DNA of 18,223 bases from Conidiobolus incongruus B7586. Taxonomy: Eukaryota > Entomophthoromycota > Entomophthoromycetes > Entomophthorales > Conidiobolaceae. The stretch spans positions 1 through 18,223 of the forward strand of contig JNEM01014066.1 in assembly GCA_000697335.1 (NCBI GenBank), read 5' to 3'. Below, piece after piece: positions 1 through 9,958 of the stretch. A model generated the notes under the pieces. That model saw only the letters and a list, made by a program, of their open reading frames with translations, was not told the origin of the DNA and made no database searches. The translations under genes were made by a program, and so were the position numbers. Every line of letters starts with the position of its first letter. Positions within the stretch are counted from its first letter, which is position 1.

Positions 1-1087
1 AAGCTGATTTTATATTTCTAATAAATTTAATATATATGATTTAAGTAAATAAATATAAGTTTTGATAGAAATTTTAGTATATATATTCATAATGATTAAA
101 TACTAAGGTAATAACATAATATATTCAAATATATTATAAATTTAATAACTTAGCATATAGGATAATTATTATAGTTTGTAATATGATAATTTGATTTAGC
201 CTTATATTATAAATCTTCAAAATATCAAAGATTTTGATTATATATTTAAATATAAATTTAACAATAATAATTATTAAACATAAAATCAATATTTTATCAA
301 CTAATAAATTGAATCATTACTTTATTAAGAAATTAAAATATTATTTAAAATAATTGAATAAAACAATCATTATAAAATTAATGGCATTCATTATATTTTT
401 AAAAAAATTTAATTATTATTATCAAAATAATAAGTTAGATATTTTTTCAAAAAATATTTCAAACAAATTGAAAAATATGAATTTGTAATTTATGAAGTAT
501 TTTGAAACTTAGACAAATTATAAAATATTCTTATTTGGATTATTAATACACTATCAATTTTATAATTGGAGATATATATTTGCATATTTCTTCTCTGATA
601 CTAGTATATGTATTGAAATAAAAATCGTAAAATTTCAAATCATGATTATATTAGTATATAAATTATATATAATATTAATTCTATATATATTTAAATATCT
701 AATTTGATTTCGAATTGAATATAGATTTTCAAATTTTAAGTTAATAACTGAAATATTTTAGAAATTGCAAAATAAAAATCTAATAATTAACATTATTGGA
801 TAAAGATTATAAAAATATTGAAATATTACAGTGCATTTAATCAAAACTGTCTTAAACTTGATTTATCACAGGTTGTTTCTAATAAACTTGTAAAATTAGG
901 TTATGAAAAAGGAGTGAAGAAGAATAATCCCATAAATGAATTTAAGTAATCTCGTATTTAAATTTTTACACAAATCACTGTTAATTAAATTTTTTGATTC
1001 AATGATAATATGGTGTTGAATAAATTAGATAATCATCCAATAGCAAAACTTAATTCAGATCAAGTAGTATTAAACTAAAATTATATT
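1..1087. other. A+T-rich spacer, no intact gene
   Basis: No reading frame or RNA gene is recognisable over most of this stretch, which consists of A/T-rich low-complexity sequence with stops in all frames. Near 830-890 there is a short string reading NQNCLKLDLSQVV that faintly recalls the N-terminal SGQVV box of MutL proteins. It may therefore be the eroded first exon of the pseudogene that follows, but the match is too short to rely on. Confidence 0.6.
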
Positions 1088-3402
1088 GTTAACGAGCTCT
1101 AGAAAATGCTCTTGATGCAAATTCCACTCGAATTGGTAAATAATCTATTACGAATCATGTACATATTTCAATTTAATTCGTTATAGATATCAAATGGGAA
1201 ATCGAAGCTTAGATTTCATTGAACTTTGTGGCAATGGAAATGGGATATCTGCTGAGGACCTCGCCTTTGATGGCATATCTAATCATGATATTTGATTTCA
1301 GTATGTTGACTTGGTTTTTTAGGTAAACAATATTGCAAACTCAAATTTATTGATTTTGAGGATTTGGAAAAAGTTAAAACTTATGGATTTGAGTGGAAGC
1401 GCTTAGCTCGATATGCTCCCTCACTAAGGTCACTATCACTACCAGTTGTGAACCTAGTAATTCAATGGAGATTCGTTCTTAGTTAAGCGAGAATGATAAT
1501 TTTACTGAGCAAACGGTGATTACTAGGCAAATATACATATTGCTATTCTTAGATTAATAACTAAACCACTCAATATTCCTGATAGCTTGGCTCATCAGTT
1601 AAAGTTTCTATCATATTTCATCGATTGCCAGTCAGAAAGAGATGCATAAGAATTTTAGAAAAGATGATGACAAACTTGTACATACATTTCAAACATTAAC
1701 ACTGGTACAAAACAAGGTCAAATTCTCATTATTCTAAACTATTTCTAAAGGATCAATACTATTTTGAAGTGATTAAATTTCACTCAATGTAATTATATGA
1801 ATAGGGGTGCAAAGATGCTTTTTAAGACCCCAGGGAATGGCTCTAGCATGGATCATATTATTAGTGTTTTTGGAAATCAGCTACTGCCATTGATATCACC
1901 TTTTCATCTTGATCTGAACATAGAAAAACACAAGATCAATATTAATGGGTATATATCTAAATCTATAGCTGGGTGTGGCCGTTCTACAGGAATTTTGCAA
2001 TTCTTGTCTAATTAATCAAGACAATGTAACACTCACAAAATATTTTGAACTTATTAATTCAGCCAGTTCTGAATGTTAACAATATTTTAAATTAAGTTTT
2101 TAATGAGATATACAAATCAATCAACTAATAATAATATCCATTTATTGCTGTTAATATTTCATGTCCACCAAATAAACATAGAGTATTGGTTATCATACTT
2201 AAATCATTCATATTACTTGTAATGCTTAAATTAGATATATATGATGTGAATATAACAACTGATAAAAGAACTATATTTATTCATCACAAAAATATATTTT
2301 TGGATTGAATTAAAGTTATCTTGTATTTTAAATTAAATCAATCAGTAATCATTTCTTTGACAATATCCAGTTTATTTTTAATGATTCAAACTCAGAAATA
2401 TCTATAAAAGATTCCAATATTCAACCTAGAAGCAAGACAATTTCTAAATTAACAGCGGTTCATTTCTCAAATATCCGAAACGGATATCCAAGCTTAAGTG
2501 GATCACAAAGATGACAAGGATACTACAATCAACCCAAATAGTTTTAATAATAATCCCATTTCAATAAAACAAAATTCATAACAAACAATTTAATATCATT
2601 GATAATCCAAACTAATATTCTGCTTCAAAAACGTAGATAACATCAATAGAAAGAAGTGTATCTAAAATTTTTTATATTGAACATATGAGAATTATTGATT
2701 CAGAACACGAAATTTTAAACAAATGATAGTTATCATTTATGACAATTGTTTACCAATCCCTGAAATTCAAGAGCCGTCAAATTCTCTATCTCCTAATAGA
2801 CGACCAGTTGTTTAAATCATAAAGGTATTTCCAAAATGAGATCTTTTAAGAAACATCTCTCTTATTAAAATTTGAAAAATAAGATGATTACTCTATTTTA
2901 AATATTCCTAAAAAGTTTGTGCTTAGTTGACACTACCAAGGATTAGTAGATGATATGTCAGTGGAAGCTAACTATGGAGCCGAATTAGGTCACAAGGTAG
3001 GTATCAATGTGTGAAATAATAGTAACACAAAAGAGGAAAAGTTGCAGCACTTTTTAATCATTTAAAAAGCGGATTTTGAACACTTGAAAATTATTGGACA
3101 AATTAATCATGGCTTTATCATTACCTAGTTTAAGCATCATTTGTTTATTGTTGAACAGCATGTTCTGGATGAAAAATACACGTTTGAAGCCCTCAAAAAC
3201 CTTCCACATTTATACCTCAACCCCCTGATCCGTTCAAAGCTCATGCATCTATCTATCCAAGATGAAATTATCGCCATTGATCAGAAGGAATATCTTGAGG
3301 TCTATATGTTCAAATTTGATATAGGCTACTCATCTCTCCCTGGAAATCGTATTCAACTGATTTCTTTTCATGATTCAAAGGGCGTTATATTTGATGAATC
3401 AG

Positions 3403-3454
3403 GTAAGCGTAATCAATTGCTCTAAAATTAGCATTTACACTCATTGTTTAATAG
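3403..3454 (+). other. Relic intron in the PMS2-like pseudogene
   Basis: The segment starts GTAAGC and ends AATAG, 52 nt long. Removing it joins the conserved stretch ending ...VIFDES to ...FMDLIHRLFHHPHPS..., which is where PMS2 proteins continue with DVDELI. Its size matches the introns of the two intact genes in this window. Confidence 0.7.
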
Positions 3455-3597
3455 ACTTTATGGATCTAATCCACCGACTCTTTCATCACCCTCATCCCAG
3501 TGTTCGCTGTCAGAAGGTATATGATCTTTTAACTAGTAGAGCATGCAGACCAGCTGTCATGATTGGTGACCCACTTGATTATTATACGATGATTAAA

Positions 3598-3650
3598 GTA
3601 AGTTTTAGTTATATAAATGCTTTTATAATGGTACTGAATTGATTGTATAG
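3598..3650 (+). other. Second relic intron in the PMS2-like pseudogene
   Basis: The segment is 53 nt, with a consensus GTAAGT donor and a TATAG acceptor. Splicing it joins ...DYYTMIK to ITRNMDQI, matching the position of EMKKLITHMGEMD in animal PMS2. Surviving splice signals argue against origin by reverse transcription. Confidence 0.7.
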
Positions 3651-3785
3651 ATTACAAGAAATATGGATCAGATTCTATTTAGTATTGATTATACTATTCA
3701 ATTATAATATAATGAACAGACTCAAGATTAGAATTGACCACATGGTAGGCCTATCATTCGTCATTTATACAGATTATCTTAATTG

Positions 3786-4254
3786 TATGATTACAAAATA
3801 ATAAATGAACTTTCAGTAGTCGAAGCCTCTGATTCTCAGTAAGCTAGGCCGCTCCCAGTCCAGAGTTTATAACTGAATTATATCAAAAGAAAAATAATAA
3901 ATAAAACATCATCTATTATATTCACTAAGTTTATTATATTAGTTAATATATAAGTTTTCAACAAGCAATAAGCATATTATTAATAAATAATAAAATAATG
4001 GCGAAATGAATATTTTGAGATTATTGATGTAATTGTTATATGATCCACATTTCAAAAAATTAGTTTGATCAAATTTATAACTTTTTAAGAATAAATTGAT
4101 AATGAAACGTAAGGTGATCCCATAATTTCAAAAAGAATAAATGAATATGACGGTTGATTTAATTCTAAAAATCAAAATTAACTAACATCTATTTAATCAT
4201 ATACTGATATTTTAATCCCCTTTTATTTTGGCTGAATAATTTTAATTTTTAATA
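3786..4254. other. Spacer upstream of the transportin gene
   Basis: This A+T-rich spacer lies between the end of recognisable PMS2-like sequence and the transportin start codon. It presumably carries the transportin promoter and 5' UTR. The 40 bases before the ATG are T-rich, and the ATG has A at -3. No discrete promoter element can be supported. Confidence 0.45.
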
Positions 4255-7137
4255 ATGGATTGGCAACCTCAGCCGGATGGTTTACAACAAATTTTAGAGA
4301 TTTTAAGAAATGGTCAAAGTATTGATAATAAAGTGCAAGCTGAAAACAGAGAGGTATTGAAATACTTTGATTGAAAACTCAGTTTATTTATGTAATGTTA
4401 GAGATTAGCTGTTTTAGCTGACCATCAAGACTTTCCAAACTATTTATTGCATGTCACTATTTTTTCACCTAATGAAGATATTATTATCCGCAAGATGGCT
4501 GCCCTCGTTTTGAAATCTAGCTTATCTCGAATTATGCCTAAATTGCCACCTGCCAATGTTGAGTACATTAAAAAAGCTCTTGTTCAGGGTTTAAGTGATA
4601 GTGACAAGGGTATTCGCGATGTATGTGGTACTGTTATCAGTAATTTATTATACTTGGGAGGTTTGAAAGTCTGGCCTGAGCTAATATCAGGTTTAGTTCA
4701 ATTCTTAGATGTTCAAAACTATGAAACTGTTGAAGTAATTTTTTCTATAATTCAGAAAATTCAATATTTTAATTCAAAATATTTTAGGGTGCTTTAAGAA
4801 CTTTAGACAAAATATGCGAAGATCACGGCAAAGAATTGGAACAAGATATTAATGGAACAGTTCCTGCTCATCTTGTTTTTCCTAAATTTTTATCCTTAAT
4901 GGACTCGTCTGATGAAACTCTCTCATTATTAGCTTTATCTTGTATATCGAATCTGCTCATTTCCAATTGCCCTTCCTTTAATAACTATGTTGAAGCTATC
5001 AGGGCCAATCTTTTCAAGAAAGCTGACCACACAAATCCTGAGGTGAGAAAATTGGTTTGTAAATCTTTAATTTCATTATTAGAATTGCGCCCTGATACAT
5101 TAATGTCTGAATTGAATAATCTGATCCAATACATGATCCATTGCACCAAGAGTGACGATGACTATGTTGCATTGGAAGCTTGCGAATTTTGGATGGCTGT
5201 AGCTGATTTGGAAGATGTCTCTCAGCATATTCCCCCTTATTTGCCTGTAATCATCCCTACTCTTCTTGAAAGAATGGTTTATAGCGAAGAAGAAATCTTT
5301 GCTCTTGGAGGTAATGAAGATGATGCAGATGTTCCTGATGAAGCTAAAGATATTAAGCCTCATCACCATCACTCTAAACTTCATAGTCATCAACACATTC
5401 CTAATACTGAAGATGACAATGAAAAATCTAGACCCGAACATAAGGATGGCATGGATGACGATGACGATGACGATGACGACTATGATGACGATGATGATGA
5501 CGATAGAAACGAGTGGAATATCCGTAAATGTGCTGCCGCATCTTTAGATCTGTTCTCCCACAAATTCGAAGCTGCCATCCTCCCACCTTTATTCCCTCTT
5601 CTTCAGTCAGCATTACAAAGTCAAGACTGGAAGGTTTGTGAAAGTGGTATTCTTGCTTTGGGTGCCATTGCTGAGGGCTGTTATGAAGGAGTCGAATCCC
5701 ATCTTCCCGAATTAATTCCCCTTTTATTGCAAAATCTCCAAAATCGTCAACGCCTTATTCGATCCATCTCTTGCTGGACTTTAAGTCGATATGTTCCTTT
5801 TATGATCAAAGTTGCTACTCCAGAACACCTTGAGCTCTATATGACTCCTGTTCTCCAGTCCTTATTAAATGCCATATTGGATAACAGCAAAAAGGTCCAA
5901 GAAACTGCTTGCAGCGCCTTTTCTGTTTTGGCTGAATCTGCTCGTAGCTTGTTAGAGCCTTATCTCGATCCTATTGTGAATACCCTCTCTACTGCTTTAG
6001 GAAAATATCAGAGAAAAAATATGGCTATCCTCTATGATTCCATTGGAACCTTAACTGATGCAGTTGGCAAAGCAATCAACCAACCTCGCTATTTAGACTT
6101 ATTCATGCCCAGATTAATGAATACCTTCACTTCTCAGCATGATGAAGATAGAGATGCCTTGCCCTTGTGTGAATGTTTTGGATATATTTGCACTGGCTTA
6201 CAGGATGGCATTTTGCCCTATGCACCAGTTTTATTTGAAAAGAGCTTTAGAATTGTCAGTGACATCTTAATGACCGAACAGCTTTTCTTAGCAGGCCAGA
6301 TTCAGGAATCTCCTGACAAGGAATTTTTGGTTGGCTACTTGGATCTTTTAAGTAGTTTAGCTCAAGCACTTGGACCTCAATGTGAGCCTCTTTTAGCCAA
6401 TTATGCCAATAACATTCCTCAGATCGTCATGGCAAGTATGGCTGATAATTATGCAGATGTTAGACAATCTGCTTATGCTGTTCTCGGAGACTTTGCAGTA
6501 CCTGCAGGTACTATTTTGGAGCCTCATATGAATGATATCTTGACCAAGTTAGTAACTGAAATTACCCCTGAGAATCCCTTCCCCAATGTATGTAACAATG
6601 CTATTTGGTCTCTTGGTGAGCTTTCATTAGTGTGGGGTAACAAGGTTACTCCCTATGTTGCTCCCATCGCTGAAAGATTAATTAGAATGTTGTTGATTCC
6701 CTCCACAATTCGTACTATTGCTGAAAATTGTGCTATTACTTTGGGGCGACTTGGTGTCGGCAGTCCTGAAATCATTGCCCCCCATTTGGAACACTTCTCT
6801 GAGCCTTGGTTCCGTATTTTGCGATATGTCACCGATAACGAAGAAAAGGCTTCTGCCTTCCGAGGAATGCTCCAGATGATTCAACTTAATCCCACTGGTT
6901 TGACAAAATCATTTGTTTTCTTCTGTGATGCAGTTGTCAATTATCAGAATCCAGGACCTTTCTTAGATGACTATTTCAAAAAGGTATTGTTTTTTATTCA
7001 ATTCAATTTCTTTTTGCTAACTATTTGTTTAGATTTTAGAAGGCTATAAAACAATGGTTGGTCCTAACTGGGATGGCTATTTCTCTACGTTCCCCGAAAC
7101 TATCAAAAACCCATTGATCGCTCGTTATGGATTATAA
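4255..7137 (+). CDS. KAP104: Transportin (karyopherin beta-2 / importin beta-family receptor), 4 exons
   Basis: Nuclear import receptor that carries PY-NLS cargo, including many RNA-binding proteins, through the nuclear pore; RanGTP releases the cargo. Exons are 4255-4353, 4402-4734, 4788-6983 and 7033-7137, giving 910 aa (human TNPO1 is 898). The introns are 48, 53 and 49 nt with GT...TAG ends; the last carries GCTAAC before its acceptor. The protein begins MDWQPQPDGLQQILEIL and ends PLIARYGL, like family termini (KPDEQGLQQILQLL, RLAAFYGV). HEAT repeats run throughout. Recognisable family stretches include VALEACEFW, ESGILALGAIAEGC, RSISCWTLSRY, NKVTPYVAPIAERLI and DNEEKASAFRG. An acidic H8 loop lies at about residues 315-388, with a His-rich patch (336-347) and 16 Asp broken by one Tyr (367-383). 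The ATG is the only in-frame start before the conserved N-terminus. The intron 1 acceptor is the least certain boundary. No inactivating change is seen. Confidence 0.96.
5454..5504 (+). repeat. In-frame GAY repeat encoding the acidic H8 loop of transportin
   Basis: A run of GAT/GAC codons, largely alternating as a GATGAC hexamer in its first half, encodes nine Asp, one Tyr and seven Asp. It sits where family members carry an acidic loop, so it is a normal functional feature. It is also a simple repeat likely to vary in length between strains. Confidence 0.85.
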
Positions 7138-8412
7138 TTCAGTTTATTCATATCTTCCTAATTCATTCATCAGCCTTCTGTAAAATTTATGATTTCATTT
7201 TCAAAATATATACTTTGTTCAATTATTAAATCAATAATTTTATATTCATTTTATTTTGTTTGATTTTATTACTAAATCACTTTATATTTATTTTGAAAAA
7301 TTTACTTATAATTTAATAGAATAATTGAAACATCTATTCTTCTTTTGCTAAGAAACATATAATTTGATAGAAACAGTGCTCAATTATAATTATAACAAAC
7401 AATATCAAACCGTTTTCATTATTCTATAGAGTGTTAAATAGTTAATATGTTATTTGGGGATATTAATAAAATTGAACTGATAGCGCAAGGATATCGTTTT
7501 TGCCAATGAATATAAAATATATTTATGCTTGAAGAGAATTTCAATGTAATATATTTAATTTTTAATGATATTTTTGAATGTAATTTCAAATTGAATTTTT
7601 TAAATATTTTAAGCAGATTACTCAGATTTCATATCCAATATATTTCTTGGTAAACCAAAAATAACAATGAACAATTCACATTAAACAAGTCCTAAGATTT
7701 TTAAGAGTTACTCATTTATTAAATGAGATAAAGTTATTGATTATTAATTGTCATCAAGGTGTGGCTCTGTTTAATATTAATTTAACTATATTAAATATAT
7801 CAATTTATAATTTCAACAAGTCCTTTATCATTTACAAAATAGTTTTCAATTCTTGATCAAAAGGATATCAGCTCTATTAAACAATTTTTCTGAGTGGTCT
7901 ATGAAAAGAGAATTATTTTGAAAAGTACTCAAAATTGGTAAAAATTATAAAAAGCCTGATTATCCTAGAATTCTTGGAATGAAATTATTTCTTTTATATT
8001 TTATGATATGGTACAAATATAATTTGAAACATTTTAGAGTTTAGAAAATTATATTTTCAACTTCAACGCAGCTGTCAAATTTTAACTCCCATTTTTTATA
8101 AGCTCTTTAATTTTATTTTTATCTCATTTGTATTTTATATACTGGAGGCTACTATGAAATTCACTATCCAAGAAGAGGAAATTAAAAGCAATATCCCTAA
8201 AGGGTTCAGCAGATCAAAAATTACAAGTCATTTATTGATATAAGAATTTTAAGTCACACTTGTATGATATAGTAATTTTAATTTTGCGTTTAACCAAATT
8301 GATGAGGAATGTTTTACTTATTGAAATCAATTACAACAAAGTATATTTATTTATTCTTTTGATTGTTTAACTGAAAAATTAGCTTAGACTCCTTATCTTT
8401 TTTTTACTAGCC
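7138..8412. other. Spacer after transportin, possibly including the lost 5' part of the next pseudogene
   Basis: From 7138 to about 7850 I see only A+T-rich sequence and presumably the transportin 3' UTR. From about 7850 to 8340 the base composition is less extreme and short protein-like patches occur (for example MKFTIQEEEIKSNIPKGFS from 8155). These could be eroded upstream exons of the BROX-like pseudogene, but none aligns convincingly to that family from memory. A pyrimidine-rich tract ending ACTAG at 8410 looks like an old splice acceptor. Confidence 0.4.
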
Positions 8413-9200
8413 AGTGACATCTTTAATTATGTTAGTCAGAATTTATGCCCATATTGGGACTTGAAAAAAACTATTCCGCTTTGTTCCAATAGACAGTCTT
8501 CTTTGGCTCTCGCTAAGGTATCATTAGCTCACGCTCAGCTTATGGCATATCGAAAAGCACAATTGACACAATTATCAGACGGCCTAGCAATTAAGATTTT
8601 ATTGGGAGTTGTTTCTCTATTTGAGACCGTGATTGGCCTAATCAAATCTCTTGAGCCATCAACATTAGATAAATGGTGCCCAAGGCTTATGAAATATTTG
8701 GAGGAAAATGCCTAATTGTATTGAGTCATTGCATGTCGACATTTAGCCAAACAATCTTATGAGCAAAAGTAAGATATAAATATTTATCTATCATTATATT
8801 GAAGTATACTAAACCATATTTTTAGTATAATATCTGGATCTTTAGCTCAAGTTTTACAAGTGAATAAATTAATCAAATCTGTTTCTGGTTTTAAAGATAT
8901 CAGTATTCTCAGAATCATTTGTTTTAGACGAAATGAATAAGCTAAAAAGATTAAAACAGACTTACTCTAAATCCAATTATACATTAACATTTTTCAACTT
9001 ATTATTATACGGCTAACATTATTTTTGGTTACTTTTCAATCTAAAATACTTTCACAAGGAATCAAAAATTATTGCAACTCCAAAGATTGTTTTGGATGCA
9101 AAAGCATTTGATTTGTGAAAAATGAAACTTCTTGAACCCAATGCTGATGATAATCATAATTAAGAGCAACAAACGATAGGACAATATGCTCAGAAGGGAG
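8413..9200 (+). pseudogene. Decayed BRO1-domain protein gene (BROX-like)
   Basis: BRO1-domain proteins bind ESCRT-III (CHMP4/Snf7) at endosomes; BROX is a short family member consisting mostly of the BRO1 domain. A 303-bp open stretch (8413-8715) reads DIFNYVSQNLCPYWDLKK, then SSLALAKVSLAHAQLMAYRKAQ, SDGLAIKI, and IKSLEPSTLDKWCPRLMKYLEENA. This follows the order of human BROX (AAGIFKHL..., EAYVIQCQAEAQEVTIARAIEL, ...LSSLEPAYSAKWRKYLHLK). A TAA at 8713 interrupts the domain; a frame change then resumes it as VIACRHLAKQSYEQ. A 57-nt intron relic follows, then SGSLAQVLQVNKLIKSVSGF, matching the ARLQ/AEKL helix region. A last patch, IVLDAKAFDL and KMKLLEP (about 9085-9140), may correspond to the LELKANYGLVEPIPF region. 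The N-terminal half of the domain is not recognisable. Family confidence is moderate to good; BROX over ALIX/Rim20/Bro1 rests mainly on SLEPxxxxKW. Confidence 0.72.
8769..8825 (+). other. Relic intron in the BROX-like pseudogene
   Basis: This 57-nt segment begins GTAAGA, contains TATACTAAAC about 20 nt before its end as a plausible branch site, and ends TTTTTAG. Removing it joins two stretches that follow each other in BRO1 domains. It indicates decay of an intron-bearing gene, not insertion of a processed copy. Confidence 0.6.
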
Positions 9201-9923
9201 CTTACAATTAATTAATCAATATTTCGCTATAAATTTACCAAACTATTTAACAAATCTGATATTTTAACTTGTATTAATTCAAGGTGAATCAAGTTTCATT
9301 TTATTTATTATGAGAATTTGTTTCTTTTAATTCATATCATATATTAATGTTTACCAAAAATTCAGATTCACATTTAATATATATGTTATATTTATCATTT
9401 TAATATTAGATAGAATATATTTTATAGCATCTTTTTCAGATGAATTTTTGTTCTTGATATTTGTATATTAATAACAGTTAAGTGAACTTTTAAAATGTTG
9501 TCAAATTATTATGCTAAATTGATTTTATTTTATCCTTTTAATGTTTATGTTTGATGTCTAGTGATAATTATTTTAGAACATTTCAATTACTTTTTGAAGC
9601 TTCAAATCTATTACTTGATTCTCAATATTAAGTTTTATTCTTTACTAAAGATATTTGAATATTTTGTATCACTTACTATTATTGATAAAATTATACGTTG
9701 TGAAAAACAAATAATCTTATAATACTAGTTAATTGATTTTATCTAGATTGCAAGTTTGATAGGAAATATATTTTAATAATAAGATTATTTTATGGTCTTG
9801 TACTGGGAAATCAATCCAAAATTCATTTGATTAGTTGCACAATGTTAATCCAAATGGTATATATGTAATTTGATATTATAAGTTATTTATTGGTAAATAA
9901 AAATATGATTTAATTGTTCATTC

Positions 9924-9958
<35 letters not shown>
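9924..9958. repeat. (TTA)n / (ATT)n microsatellite
   Basis: Thirty-five bases of uninterrupted TTA repeats, nearly 12 units, lie in non-coding sequence. It is the longest perfect trinucleotide repeat seen in the window. Confidence 0.95.

Larger units (their letters stand above)
1088..3785 (+). pseudogene. PMS1: Decayed MutL-family mismatch-repair gene (PMS2/PMS1-like)
   Basis: PMS2 (yeast Pms1) pairs with MLH1 as MutL-alpha, the nicking endonuclease of nuclear mismatch repair. Family motifs occur in the correct order in shifting frames. ENALDANSTRIG (from 1102) is the ATPase box of the ELVENSLDAGAT type. LCGNGNGIS (about 1221-1250) corresponds to DNGxG. TYGFEWKRL (about 1380-1405) corresponds to TFGFRGEAL. 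FHRLPVRKR (1616-1642) corresponds to LPVR. SVFGNQLLPLISPF and GYISKSIAGCGRSTG lie in the open stretch 1797-2015. PFIAVNIS (2138) and DVNITTDKR (2243) follow. After a poorly conserved linker come KIIGQINHGFIIT (about 3084-3120), EQHVLDEKYTFE (3153-3188), SRACRPAVMIG (about 3536-3570) and PHGRPIIRH (about 3739-3765). Between them lie many frame changes and stops: the valine codon before ENALDA lacks a base, a TAG follows GFIIT, and a TGA sits where the cysteine of CPHGRP is expected. Two spliceosomal introns survive near the 3' end, so this is a native gene or segmental copy, not a retrocopy. The 5' limit is uncertain. The family call is strong; PMS2 over MLH1 rests on the C-terminal endonuclease motifs. 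Confidence 0.9.

Noticed and set aside
1088-3785. Possibility that in-frame stops in the PMS2-like locus are reassigned codons or programmed frameshifts
   Set aside because: The two intact genes use a standard code with TAA stops and no internal stops, and the locus also has lost bases and altered catalytic motifs, which fits decay better.
5100-5613. Open reading frames on the minus strand (5100-5441, 5428-5613) and in another plus frame (5266-5547) inside transportin
   Set aside because: They overlap the strongly conserved transportin exon, have repetitive translations derived from the GAY repeat, and resemble no family.
6678-6884. 68-codon minus-strand open frame in transportin
   Set aside because: It is a shadow of conserved coding sequence on the opposite strand.
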